Shown in pieces: positions 18,283-27,221 of a DNA stretch of 64,000 nucleotides. The DNA comes from Anaerosolibacter carboniphilus (GTDB taxonomy: Bacteria; Bacillota; Clostridia; Peptostreptococcales; Thermotaleaceae): contig NZ_JACHEN010000025.1 of the NCBI RefSeq assembly GCF_014205875.1, positions 1 through 64,000 of the forward strand, written 5' to 3'. The notes beneath the pieces were generated by a model. It did no database searches. It saw only the letters and a list, made by a program, of their open reading frames with translations, and was not told the origin of the DNA. Position numbers and translations under genes: made by a program. Every line of letters starts with the position of its first letter. Position 1 is the first letter of the stretch.

Positions 18283-19815
18283 TTAAAAAATATTTTTGAA
18301 CCAATGGATATCTTCTTTTGTTATACCATTAACCAGTATCAAAAAGGTTACGTATAAAATGCAGATTAAGAGTACTCCTATGGTTAGATTGGTCTTCATC
18401 GGCAAATGATCTAGGTTATTGATTTCAAAGATTAGCTTCGTTAAAAATCCTGAAGCAGCGATTGAAGTCATAGGCATCACGATCCAGTGGAGCGTTTTAA
18501 ATTTTAATCTGGTCACCTTTAACAGCCTGCCGATGCTTAAAAGAGAATTTAAAATATTGCTTATAAATATGACGATGATAAATCCTGTGACCCCCTTCAT
18601 AGGAATGAAATAATAAATCATTCCGATTCTGGTTAAGGAATCTATGGTATTATACTTTAAAGAGCTCATCTGTTGATTCAGTCCCTTCAACATGCCATCA
18701 GCAATCCTGTCTAAATACATGAAGGGAACCAGGGGGGCAAGGAGCTTTAACAGGATCCCTATTTCTTCATTTTTATAAATGACCATCCCCAATTCCTTCG
18801 AAAATGAAACAAAGATGCCTGTAACCAGTATTGCCAGCAACAATGTCAACTGAAATACCCTGGATATGGCATAGTTAATCCTATTCGTGTGGTTTAGTGC
18901 TCTGGCCTCTGAAATCTCTGGAACCAACAGCGTCGAAAATGCAGATAAGAACACGGAAGGAAAAGTCAATATGGGCATTGCCATCCCTTTTACCATACCG
19001 TATTCTGCCAGAGAAGCTCTATTGGAAGCGCCAAACTTTTCGAAACCCGCGGGTATCATAATATTTTCTACAGTCTTTAGTCCTGATCGTATGTAGGAGC
19101 TTGCAGCCACGGGTAGAGATATGTTTAAAATCCTTTTAAATACCCCCTTTGGCTCAACCTTCAAAATATCATATTTTACACATTTCCTTTCTTCCCATTG
19201 ATAAAGCATGAGCATATATCCACAGGACGCAATTTCAGCTGCAGTGGTTCCTACAACCACTGCAGCACAAGCATATTCCAACCCCCTAGGAATAAAGATA
19301 TTGATTGCATGAACAATGATAAATATCTTTGTAACTTCCTCCAGGATCTGGGCACTAGCAGGCTTGATTACTTTTCTCACCCCATAGAAATAACCCCTTA
19401 GGCATGAAGATAGGCCGATAAAAGGCAGGCTCGGCCCAAGAATTTTGAGGGGGATAATGGTTCTAGGATCATGAAGCCATGCTCTGCCGATATAATCTGC
19501 ATGGATAAATAGCAGTACAGAAACAGTTGTGCTGAGCACTGCACTGAAGGTTAATGCCTTTTTCATAATTCTGTTTACCGTCATGGGGGTGCCTCTTCCC
19601 CTCTCCTCTGCAACAAGTCTGGTAACCGCAGTACTTATGCCAGAGGTGGCGAAGGTAGATGCCAGCATATAGATTGAAAGTATGAGTTGATACAAACCCA
19701 TACCTTCTGCACCTATTTTATTTGAAATATAGACTCTGAATGAGATACCAACGGTTCTTAGCAATAGAGAAGTTCCCATCAAAATAAATGTATTTACCAC
19801 CAATATTTTTTTCAA
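18283..19815 (-). CDS. spoVB: SpoVB-like polysaccharide/lipid flippase
   Basis: About 511 residues with roughly twelve to fourteen hydrophobic segments, of the MOP (MATE/MurJ/Wzx) exporter superfamily, closest to stage V sporulation protein B, which is needed for spore cortex peptidoglycan and is thought to move lipid-linked precursors. Family features include the N-terminal LLLRTVGISFRVYISNKIGA and GMGLYQLILSIYMLASTF. The start selected is a TTG (protein beginning MKKILVVNTF) because it sits 7 nt after GTAAGGAG; the longer open frame lacks a ribosome binding site and adds an atypical N-terminus. It lies after the hut operon terminator and appears to be expressed separately. Confidence 0.85.
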   Translation of the reverse strand: MKKILVVNTFILMGTSLLLRTVGISFRVYISNKIGAEGMGLYQLILSIYMLASTFATSGISTAVTRLVAEERGRGTPMTVNRIMKKALTFSAVLSTTVSVLLFIHADYIGRAWLHDPRTIIPLKILGPSLPFIGLSSCLRGYFYGVRKVIKPASAQILEEVTKIFIIVHAINIFIPRGLEYACAAVVVGTTAAEIASCGYMLMLYQWEERKCVKYDILKVEPKGVFKRILNISLPVAASSYIRSGLKTVENIMIPAGFEKFGASNRASLAEYGMVKGMAMPILTFPSVFLSAFSTLLVPEISEARALNHTNRINYAISRVFQLTLLLAILVTGIFVSFSKELGMVIYKNEEIGILLKLLAPLVPFMYLDRIADGMLKGLNQQMSSLKYNTIDSLTRIGMIYYFIPMKGVTGFIIVIFISNILNSLLSIGRLLKVTRLKFKTLHWIVMPMTSIAASGFLTKLIFEINNLDHLPMKTNLTIGVLLICILYVTFLILVNGITKEDIHWFKNIF

Positions 19816-19891
19816 ATCATTACTCCTTACTTGTTTTTCTATCGATAAACTATATGCAAGGAATAATGCAATTATCATCAGTAAATATGTA

Positions 19892-19924
19892 AAAGACCAC
19901 GGCCTGACATGGACCATGGTCTTT
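19892..19924 (-). terminator. Terminator of the histidine degradation operon
   Basis: Stem AAAGACCA-GG...CC-TGGTCTTT with one mismatch-tolerant interior, four bases after the fchA stop, with a T-rich continuation on the minus strand. Confidence 0.7.
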
Positions 19925-19927
19925 ACT

Positions 19928-20545
19928 TTAAAGAACTACCTTCGATAATATCTCTTGCTCGATACTTCCTACCTTAGATTCCAAGGCTTCTACTTCCTTG
20001 CTTACTTCTGTTACAAAGCCTTGATCTTTGATAGAGCCTAAGTTGATCTTTACATTATATAAAGCTGAAAGGACAGCGGTTCTTGTCATCATAGCTGCCA
20101 CAGCACCGTCTGTCACTGCATTTTTATTTCCCTTTTCTACCACGGCTGCGATGGATTCCATCATGCTAAAAGCATCCCTTGCAACCTCTAATGGTACCAA
20201 TGCTGCCTTTTTTGTGGCCTCTTGAATCGCAGCTTTTCTCGCTTCCATCTCTTCATCGGTAGCCTTTGGCAACTTGAACGCTGCCATTACTTCATTGAAG
20301 GCATCAGAATCACGATCGATATCTTCTACAAACTTAGCTCTGAACTTAGCACCATAAGCTGCGATGGACTTCATTTCCTCTTCTACGTCTTCATAGTTTT
20401 TTTTACCAATCGTTAGGTTTGCCACCATTTCTGTTAATGCGGCTGCAACGCCTGCACTCAGGGCAGCCACACTTCCGCCGCCAGGTACCGATGCACTGGA
20501 AGCTGTTTCATCTAAAAAAGCCTTTACACTCATCTCTGCTAACAT
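19928..20545 (-). CDS. fchA: Formiminotetrahydrofolate cyclodeaminase / methenyl-THF cyclohydrolase family
   Basis: A 205-residue all-helical protein of the FTCD-C family, matching the cyclodeaminase half of the animal bifunctional enzyme and clostridial FchA. The hallmark SVPGGGSVAALSAGVAAAL is at residues 19-38. It should convert 5-formimino-THF to 5,10-methenyl-THF plus ammonia, or act as methenyl-THF cyclohydrolase. It is the last gene of the fhs-hutU-ftcD-hutI cluster, downstream of the formiminotransferase that makes its substrate, which favours the cyclodeaminase role. Start ATG after GGGGGTG. Confidence 0.88.
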   Translation of the reverse strand: MLAEMSVKAFLDETASSASVPGGGSVAALSAGVAAALTEMVANLTIGKKNYEDVEEEMKSIAAYGAKFRAKFVEDIDRDSDAFNEVMAAFKLPKATDEEMEARKAAIQEATKKAALVPLEVARDAFSMMESIAAVVEKGNKNAVTDGAVAAMMTRTAVLSALYNVKINLGSIKDQGFVTEVSKEVEALESKVGSIEQEILSKVVL

Positions 20546-20570
20546 ATGTATACACCCCCGCTTTTATTTT

Positions 20571-20645
20571 CGGAACGGCACAGGGGCCGTTCCCTACAAT
20601 ATTTTCCCCTTCTATAACGGTCGGACAGGGTCGTCCGACCCTACA
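20571..20645. repeat. Dispersed GTAGGG palindromic repeat, copy 2
   Basis: Two units: GGAACGGCACAGGGGCCGTTCC followed by CTAC, and GGTCGGACAGGGTCGTCCGACC followed by CTAC. It lies in the fchA-hutI gap inside the operon, directly before a run of heptanucleotide repeats. Confidence 0.65.
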
Positions 20646-20670
20646 AAGGATATCCTTCCCAACTCTTATC

Positions 20671-20714
20671 TTTCAACTTTCAACTTTCAACTTTCAACTT
20701 TTAACTTTTAACTT
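20671..20714. repeat. Heptanucleotide tandem repeat, YAACTTT type
   Basis: Six consecutive 7-bp units of TTTCAAC/TTTTAAC directly beside the hutI stop codon. The same 7-bp periodicity recurs in five other intergenic regions of the window. Confidence 0.75.
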
Positions 20715-21966
20715 CTTTATCAAACACCAATACACCCTTTTTCACTACCTTCTCCACAGTGCTTACGGCAATATGATATGGGATATACTTATAGGATGGG
20801 AATTCAAGGATAATGACATCCCCCTGTTTCCCCACATCAATGCTTCCGATTTGATCGGCTCGTCCCACGGCTGCTGCTCCATTGATGGTCAACGCCGTCA
20901 CCGCTTCTTCGATGGACATCTTCATGTATAGGGTTGCCAAAGCAAATACCAGTGGGATCGACTCAGTAAAACAGCTGCCTGGATTTAAATCCGACGCCAA
21001 GGCCACAGCGCAGCCTTGATCGATCATATATCTTCCTCTGGCATAGTGCTCCCGTAAACTAAAGGCTGTGGCTGGCAGCAAAGTCGCCACAACTCCCGCT
21101 TTCGCCATATCTGCAATTCCTTGGTCTGAAGCTTGCAGCAAGTGGTCTGCAGAGACAGCACCCAATTCCGCAGCCAGCTCTGCACCGCCCAACTGGACAA
21201 TTTCGTCGGCATGGAGCTTCACTTGCATGCCCATTTCCTTTGCCTTGATCAACAGTCTTCTAGACTGCTCTACAGAGAATACATTTTTCTCGCAGAAGAT
21301 ATCACAAAACTCTGCCAGATTTCTTTCTGCTACCGTAGGCAATACCTGTTCAATCAAGTAATCGATAAATTCGTCTTCCCTGCCCTTGTAATCCTTTGGT
21401 ACAGCATGGGCCCCTAGAAATGTTTTTACGATATCTATGGGATGCTCTTGGTTTAACGTATCCATGACCTCAAGCTGCTTGATCTCTGTATCATAATCCA
21501 AACCATAACCACTCTTGCCCTCTACAGTAGTCACCCCGAAAGAAAGCATAGAATCCAGCCTTTTCTTCCCTACGCGATGGAGTTCTTCCTTTGTGGCTTC
21601 CTTTGTGGCTCTTACGGAATTGATGATGCCGCCGCCTCTTTCCATGATTTCCATATAGCTGTCTCCACGAAGCCTCCAAGAGAATTCCTCGGCACGATAG
21701 CCTCCAAAGACGAAGTGAGTATGGGAATCTACAAATCCTGGCAGCACAGCCTTCCCTGTGGCATCAATCACTTCATAATCCGATTCATTATAATTCTTTA
21801 AAATTTCCTCCGTAGTTCCCACCGCTTTGATGATGCCTTCTTCCATCACCACAGCGCCCTGGGGAATCACATGGAGATCATTCATTTCCTTGCCTTTTTT
21901 TGCTTGAAAGCCACTGCAGGTAACTAATTCTGCAGCATTTTTGATCAACACATTTCCCTTCTTCAT
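20701..21966 (-). CDS. hutI: Imidazolonepropionase
   Basis: A 421-residue amidohydrolase-superfamily enzyme that hydrolyses 4-imidazolone-5-propionate to N-formimino-L-glutamate, third step of histidine degradation. Metal-binding features: HxH in VDSHTHFVFGG (about residue 78), the VEGKSGYGLD segment, His in FLGAHAVP and KLHADEI, and the late Asp in ALASDLNPGSC. Length is normal for HutI. ATG start; a GGAG inside the end of ftcD serves as ribosome binding site and the two genes are 4 bp apart, so translation is coupled. Confidence 0.96.
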   Translation of the reverse strand: MKKGNVLIKNAAELVTCSGFQAKKGKEMNDLHVIPQGAVVMEEGIIKAVGTTEEILKNYNESDYEVIDATGKAVLPGFVDSHTHFVFGGYRAEEFSWRLRGDSYMEIMERGGGIINSVRATKEATKEELHRVGKKRLDSMLSFGVTTVEGKSGYGLDYDTEIKQLEVMDTLNQEHPIDIVKTFLGAHAVPKDYKGREDEFIDYLIEQVLPTVAERNLAEFCDIFCEKNVFSVEQSRRLLIKAKEMGMQVKLHADEIVQLGGAELAAELGAVSADHLLQASDQGIADMAKAGVVATLLPATAFSLREHYARGRYMIDQGCAVALASDLNPGSCFTESIPLVFALATLYMKMSIEEAVTALTINGAAAVGRADQIGSIDVGKQGDVIILEFPSYKYIPYHIAVSTVEKVVKKGVLVFDKEVKS

Positions 21967-21970
21967 AGGC

Positions 21971-22876
21971 TTACTCCATCATTCTAGATTCAAGAATTTG
22001 CTCCATGGAGAAATCCTCAACACCTAAGTAATATACCGCTGTATCAATCAATGCTTCCATTGGTACCAGTCCGATAATCTCACTGCCCACAATACTCACA
22101 CCATATCTTCTAGCTTCGATTCGAATCAATTCAAATGCTCTGTAAAGGGCTGTTTTTGTATAATCCGTCATGTTCATGGAGATTTGCACAATGCCTCTGT
22201 CCTTTAATTCAATACCGATAGCCTTGCAGAATCGTAAGCCTCCGTTTAAGAAGCGCACATTCTTGGCAATTTTGTTGGCAATCTCAATATCATTGGTATT
22301 TAAGTTTACATTGTAAGCTACCAATGGCATCCTAGCACCCACTGCTGTGGTTCCAGCTGTTGGATGAATTTCAGCAGGACCATAATCTGGCGTCCAATCT
22401 GCCTGCTTGATCTTATCTACCATTCCTTCGAATTCTCCCTTACGGATATTGGCTAAGTTCTCCCTTGTAGGATTGGTAGCTGCCTTTTCATAGAGGAAGA
22501 TTGGCAATCCATACTTTTCAGATGCTTCTTTGGCAACTTCCTTAGCCAATTCAACAGCCTCTGTCATGCTTACATTTTTCACTGGAATAAAAGGTACCAC
22601 GTCTACGGCACCCATTCTTGGATGCTGGCCTTGATGCTTTGTCATGTCGATTACTTCAACAGCTACGCCCATTGCTTCAATCACTGCATTTTTCACAGCT
22701 TCTGGTTCTCCTACAACGGTAACCACCAATCGGTTGTGGTCTTCATCCCTGCTATAATCTAAAAGCTTTACCCCATCTTTTCCCCTGAAAGGGCTCACGA
22801 TTTTCTCGATTTTTTCTAGGTCTCTACCTTCACTAAAGTTTGGCACACATTCAATGATTTTTTTTACATTACTCAT
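21971..22876 (-). CDS. ftcD: Glutamate formimidoyltransferase
   Basis: A 301-residue FTCD-N family enzyme transferring the formimino group of formiminoglutamate to tetrahydrofolate, giving glutamate and 5-formimino-THF. Recognisable segments are IECVPNFSEGRD at the N-terminus, the HNRLVVTVVG strand with the catalytic-region His, and HQGQHPRMGAVDVVPFIP. It corresponds to only the transferase half of the bifunctional animal enzyme; the deaminase half is encoded separately as fchA two genes downstream. ATG start after GGTGGAG. Confidence 0.96.
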   Translation of the reverse strand: MSNVKKIIECVPNFSEGRDLEKIEKIVSPFRGKDGVKLLDYSRDEDHNRLVVTVVGEPEAVKNAVIEAMGVAVEVIDMTKHQGQHPRMGAVDVVPFIPVKNVSMTEAVELAKEVAKEASEKYGLPIFLYEKAATNPTRENLANIRKGEFEGMVDKIKQADWTPDYGPAEIHPTAGTTAVGARMPLVAYNVNLNTNDIEIANKIAKNVRFLNGGLRFCKAIGIELKDRGIVQISMNMTDYTKTALYRAFELIRIEARRYGVSIVGSEIIGLVPMEALIDTAVYYLGVEDFSMEQILESRMME

Positions 22877-22900
22877 GGATACTCCACCTTTCGTATTAGA

Positions 22901-22974
22901 TGTTAGTGGTTAGTAGTTAGTGGTTAGTAGTTTTTAAAACCTTTTTCTAACCTCTAACTTCCAACCTTTAACCT
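22901..22974. repeat. Inverted heptanucleotide repeats forming a stem
   Basis: Left arm of GTTAGTG/GTTAGTA units (22901-22930) and right arm of CTAACCT/CTAACTT/CCAACCT units (22947-22974) are near-complementary, so the transcript between hutU and ftcD could fold into a long hairpin. Confidence 0.65.
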
Positions 22975-23004
22975 ATCTCCTATCTCTTTTCTCTAATCCC
23001 AATC

Positions 23005-25032
23005 TTATTTCCTAAACGCTTTTTCTACAAGATGCTTCACTAAATCTTCTTTTGGAATGTATGGAAGGGTAATATGATCCGTACCCATGTTATCCTTATT
23101 GAATTCCATGCTTGTGGAGATGGAGTTTTCATTTCTCGCCCAAGCACGTCTTGCCACACCGCCCATCACATCCCATGGCATGGCAGTCTTCAAAATATTG
23201 TCTACTCTTTCGCTGCCATCTAGTACCATGCCAAATCCACCATTGATGGATTTTCCGATACCTACACCCCCGCCGTTATGGAGGGCAATCAAGCTCATCC
23301 CTCTGGCTGCATTTCCAGCAAAGCACTGGGTCGCCATGTCTGCCATGACATTGCTGCCGTCCTTGATGTTTGAGGTTTCTCTGAAAGGAGAATCCGTTCC
23401 GCTGACATCATGGTGATCACGACCTAGCATGATAGGTCCTACGTCTCCATTCCGCACCATTTCATTGAACTTTAGTGCAATCTTTGTTCTACCCATGGCA
23501 TCCTGATACAGAATTCTTGCCTTGGTACCTACCACAAGTTTATTTTTCTCCGCATCTCGAATCCATACATAGTTGTCTCGATCTTGTCCTCTGCGATTTG
23601 GATCAATACAATCCATGGCTGCCTTATCGGTTTTTCTGAGGTCTTCCTCTTTACCGCTTAAGCATACCCAGCGGAATGGCCCATAGCCATAGTCAAACAA
23701 TTCAGGACCCATGATATCCTCCACATAGGACGGCCAAATAAATCCATCCTTGTCATCAATACCATTCTTTGAAATTTCTTTTACCCCTGCATCATAGATG
23801 GATTTCATGAACGCATTCCCATAATCAAAGAAATAGGTTCCCTGATTCACAAGGGTCTTTATCACCTCAAAGTGACGCTTCAAGGTCTCATCTACCCGCT
23901 TGATAAATTGTGCTCTATCACTTTTTAACATTTCTGTTCTTTCTTCAAAGGTCAATCCTTGAGGACAATATCCGCCCTCATATACTGCATGGCAGGAAGT
24001 CTGATCAGATAACAAATCAATTTTAATGTTATTCTTAGCCGCATACTCTAGCAGATCAACGATATTTCCATGATAAGCAATGGACATGGCTTCTCTTTTC
24101 TCCATATACTCTTTGGCAATATCAAAAGCCTCCTTCATATCAGCTGTCACCCTTTGTACCCAGCCTTGGCTGTGTCTGGTTTCTATCCTGGAATAGTCTA
24201 CCTCTGCTACGATACCTACCCCATTGGCAATCTCCACTGCCTTTGGCTGTGCGCCACTCATACCACCTAGACCAGAGGTCACAAATAGCTTGCCCTTCAA
24301 ATCTTCATCTTCAGGAATACCCAATATCTTTCTTCCCGCGTTTAGCAGTGTATTAAAGGTACCATGGACAATCCCCTGTGGTCCTATATACATCCAGCCA
24401 CCAGCTGTCATCTGTCCATAGTTCGCCACACCCATCTGCTCTGCGATGTCCCAGTCCTTTGGATTGTCAAACATCCCTACCATTAAGGCATTGGTAATGA
24501 TCACTCGAGGAGCATCTGGCTTTGATTTGAATAATCCCAAAGGGTGGCCAGATTCAATGACCAAGGTTTGTTCATTGGTCATCACTTCAAGGTATTTCTT
24601 AATCAATTGATACTGCATCCAATTTTGACATACCTTTCCCGTTTCCCCGTAGGTAACCAATTCATAGGGATATAGGGCAATATCAAAACATAAATTGTTG
24701 CCGATCATTACCTGGAAGGCTTTTCCTTCAATACAGTTTCCTTTATATTCATCAATAGACTTGGCTTTCAGATCTCCTGCCGGGCGGAAACGATAGCCAT
24801 AGATTCTTCCTCTTGTCAACAACTCATCTAAAAACTCTGGCGCCAATTCCTCATGAAACTCCTCAGGTATATAGCGGAGAGCATTTTTCAATGCAGTTTC
24901 CGTCTGAGCAGGTGTAAGCTTAAAGCCCCGATCAGGGGCTCTTCGAATCCCTTCAATAAACTTTGGATATTCAGGCAACACGCTATCTAACTTTATGGTC
25001 ATGGCCTGAGAAATATCATAATTTGTAATCAT
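23005..25032 (-). CDS. hutU: Urocanate hydratase
   Basis: A 675-residue urocanase converting urocanate to 4-imidazolone-5-propionate using tightly bound NAD+. Conserved segments are YIGPQGIVHGTFNTLLNAG, the dinucleotide-binding TSGLGGMSGAQPKA, and the C-terminal IALHNGGGVGIGKSINGG. It is longer than the ~555-residue enterobacterial and Bacillus enzymes and belongs to the long clostridial/animal-like type. ATG start after AAGGAGGTAAATAGA. It is the second gene of the cluster after fhs. No hutH (histidine ammonia-lyase), which would supply urocanate, is in the window. Confidence 0.96.
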   Translation of the reverse strand: MITNYDISQAMTIKLDSVLPEYPKFIEGIRRAPDRGFKLTPAQTETALKNALRYIPEEFHEELAPEFLDELLTRGRIYGYRFRPAGDLKAKSIDEYKGNCIEGKAFQVMIGNNLCFDIALYPYELVTYGETGKVCQNWMQYQLIKKYLEVMTNEQTLVIESGHPLGLFKSKPDAPRVIITNALMVGMFDNPKDWDIAEQMGVANYGQMTAGGWMYIGPQGIVHGTFNTLLNAGRKILGIPEDEDLKGKLFVTSGLGGMSGAQPKAVEIANGVGIVAEVDYSRIETRHSQGWVQRVTADMKEAFDIAKEYMEKREAMSIAYHGNIVDLLEYAAKNNIKIDLLSDQTSCHAVYEGGYCPQGLTFEERTEMLKSDRAQFIKRVDETLKRHFEVIKTLVNQGTYFFDYGNAFMKSIYDAGVKEISKNGIDDKDGFIWPSYVEDIMGPELFDYGYGPFRWVCLSGKEEDLRKTDKAAMDCIDPNRRGQDRDNYVWIRDAEKNKLVVGTKARILYQDAMGRTKIALKFNEMVRNGDVGPIMLGRDHHDVSGTDSPFRETSNIKDGSNVMADMATQCFAGNAARGMSLIALHNGGGVGIGKSINGGFGMVLDGSERVDNILKTAMPWDVMGGVARRAWARNENSISTSMEFNKDNMGTDHITLPYIPKEDLVKHLVEKAFRK

Positions 25033-25123
25033 TCTATTTACCTCCTTGTTTATATAAGCTAATAGCTGATAGCCAATAGCTCGTAGCTATAATATTTCTT
25101 ATATTTTAATGATTAGGCATTAG

Positions 25124-25198
25124 TAGAAGTTAGAGACAAAAGGCTTCGGATGCGCTTCATCCTTTTACCACTAACCTCTAACTTCTAACAACTAACCC
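25124..25198. repeat. Composite heptad/REP hairpin between fhs and hutU
   Basis: A 12-bp perfect inverted repeat TAGAAGTTAGAG (25124-25135) / CTCTAACTTCTA (25176-25187) encloses AAAAGG...CCTTTT and an inner GGATGCGCTTCATCC hairpin. Upstream of it the AATAGCTGATAGCC stretch shows further short repeats. The element could modulate expression between the first two operon genes. Confidence 0.6.
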
Positions 25199-25199
25199 T

Positions 25200-26882
25200 T
25201 TAGAACAATCCTGTAATCACACCATTTTCATCGATATCGATTTTCTCTGCCGATGGTACCTTTGGCAAACCTGGCATGATCATAATCTCTCCAGTAAGGC
25301 ACACGATAAATCCTGCCCCTGCGGATACCCTTACTTCCTTTACATTAATCTTAAATCCTTTTGGTGCACCTAGGAGATTTGGATCATCCGATAAAGAGTA
25401 TTGGGTTTTTGCCATACAGATGGGCAGCTTATCCAATCCCAGCTCTTCTAGTTTCTTGATTTCCTTTAGCGCTTTGGAAGAGAATACGACCCCATCGCCG
25501 CCATAAATCTCTTTTACAATGGCGTCTACCTTCTCTGGGATAGAAGCCTCCGTTGGATATAGGTGCTTGAAATCTGGTGACGTACCATCGACGATTTGAA
25601 CCAGCTTCTCTGCCATCTCAATGCCGCCTTCGCCGCCTTTTGCCCAAACTTCATTCAGTGCAACTTCCACACCATATTCCATACATTTTCTTATCAATAC
25701 TTCGATTTCAGCTTCAGTATCGCTGACAAATCGGTTCACTGCCACCAATACAGGTAGCCCGAATTTACGAATATTCTCCACTTGCTTTGCAAGATTGGCA
25801 AAACCTTTCTCAATGGCTTCTACATTTTCCATGCTTAGATCAGTTTTCTTTACGCCGCCATGCATTTTCAGTGCACGGATGGTTGCTACAATTACAACAG
25901 CAGCTGGTTTTAGACCACCATAACGGCACTTGATATCTAAGAATTTCTCTGCTCCAAGGTCTGCACCGAAGCCTGCCTCTGTTACAAGATATTCACCCAA
26001 CTTTAATCCCAGCTTTGTAGCCATAATGCTGTTACAGCCATGGGCAATATTGGCAAAAGGTCCCCCATGGATTAGGGCTGGCGTATTCTCAAGGGTCTGT
26101 ACAAGATTTGGCTTAATAGCATCCTTTAACACGGTAGCCATGGCACCCTGAACTTTTAAATCCCCACAAGTAACAGGTTGCCCTTCATGATTGTAGGCAA
26201 TAACCATTCTACTTAATCGATCCTTTAGATCCATTAAATCAGAAGACAAGCATAAGATCGCCATCACTTCTGAAGCCACGGTGATCATAAAACCATCCTG
26301 CCTTACAAATCCATTGGCTTTACCCCCTAAAGCGACAACGACTTCCCGTAGGGCTCTGTCATTCATATCCAAAACTCTTTTCCAAACAATTTGTCTTGGA
26401 TCTATATTCAATGTATTTCCATGATTGATATGGTTATCGATGGTCGCTGATAATAGATTGTGGGCTGTAGTAATAGCATGCATATCCCCTGTAAAATGAA
26501 GATTGATGTCTTCCATAGGCACCACCTGAGCATATCCACCCCCTGCTGCACCACCCTTTACACCAAATACTGGTCCTAAAGAAGGTTCTCTTAGGGCAAT
26601 AACAGTTTTCTTGCCAATCTTGTTAAGGGCTTGACCTAATCCTACAGTGGTCGTTGACTTTCCTTCTCCTGCTGGCGTAGGACTGATTGCTGTTACAAGA
26701 ATTAATTTGCCATCTTCCTTGTCTTTTAATCGGGTAAAGATACTGGAATTGATTTTGGCTTTATATTTTCCATAAAGCTCCAACTCATCCTCCAATATGC
26801 CCCAATCTCTCGCAATGTCTCCAATTGCCTTCATTTTGGCCTGCTGTGCGATTTCGATATCGCTTGGTACCTTGTTTACCAT
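25200..26882 (-). CDS. fhs: Formate-tetrahydrofolate ligase
   Basis: About 560 residues of 10-formyl-THF synthetase, interconverting formate + THF + ATP with 10-formyl-THF + ADP + Pi. Visible features: P-loop-like [19 protein letters not shown] (about residues 65-85), [20 protein letters not shown] and the C-terminal [18 protein letters not shown]. The start is set at the ATG of [13 protein letters not shown], behind GAGAGGGTGG; the open frame extends 10 codons further without support. It leads the histidine cluster, where running in reverse it would yield ATP and formate from the formimino carbon. A ZTP riboswitch lies upstream. Confidence 0.96.
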   Translation of the reverse strand: MVNKVPSDIEIAQQAKMKAIGDIARDWGILEDELELYGKYKAKINSSIFTRLKDKEDGKLILVTAISPTPAGEGKSTTTVGLGQALNKIGKKTVIALREPSLGPVFGVKGGAAGGGYAQVVPMEDINLHFTGDMHAITTAHNLLSATIDNHINHGNTLNIDPRQIVWKRVLDMNDRALREVVVALGGKANGFVRQDGFMITVASEVMAILCLSSDLMDLKDRLSRMVIAYNHEGQPVTCGDLKVQGAMATVLKDAIKPNLVQTLENTPALIHGGPFANIAHGCNSIMATKLGLKLGEYLVTEAGFGADLGAEKFLDIKCRYGGLKPAAVVIVATIRALKMHGGVKKTDLSMENVEAIEKGFANLAKQVENIRKFGLPVLVAVNRFVSDTEAEIEVLIRKCMEYGVEVALNEVWAKGGEGGIEMAEKLVQIVDGTSPDFKHLYPTEASIPEKVDAIVKEIYGGDGVVFSSKALKEIKKLEELGLDKLPICMAKTQYSLSDDPNLLGAPKGFKINVKEVRVSAGAGFIVCLTGEIMIMPGLPKVPSAEKIDIDENGVITGLF

Positions 26883-27043
26883 CATAACCACCCTCTCTAT
26901 GTATTTTCCCAATATTTCATGTTTGAATTATACTATAGTCCTCGTCACCAAAGCGTCGAATTTTGAAAATAGGCAGAATATTTCTCCATCATCCGGCCTT
27001 AGTATATCCGTTAAAAATGTTTTTTATTTTTTTCTTAACTAAC

Positions 27044-27136
27044 GCAAAAAACCGCCTGGGTTCTATGCCCAGGCGGTCGGCTTTTCTCCGTCACACTCCC
27101 CGTGGTTTATTCCACTTCCGCCAGTCGTGTGACTTC
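27044..27136 (-). ncRNA. ZTP (pfl) riboswitch with overlapping terminator, controlling fhs
   Basis: On the minus strand the conserved pfl-motif features appear in order: P1 arms TCACAC/GTGTGA, GACTGGCGGAAGTGG, hairpin GTGG-AATAAA-CCAC, GGGGAGTGTGACGG, and the diagnostic P3 sequence CCGCCTGGGCA. CCGCCTGGG is then paired with CCCAGGCGG followed by a run of T (27044-27077), forming an intrinsic terminator that competes with the aptamer. ZTP riboswitches sense ZMP/ZTP accumulating when 10-formyl-THF is low and switch on folate one-carbon genes; fhs is one of their classic targets. It lies about 160 bp before the fhs start. Confidence 0.93.
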
Positions 27137-27221
27137 ATTATGTTTTTAATTATAAAATAATCTTTCATTTCAATCAAGGAAAAAATGCCACGATCATTGT
27201 ATGTGCAATTACATGTACTTA

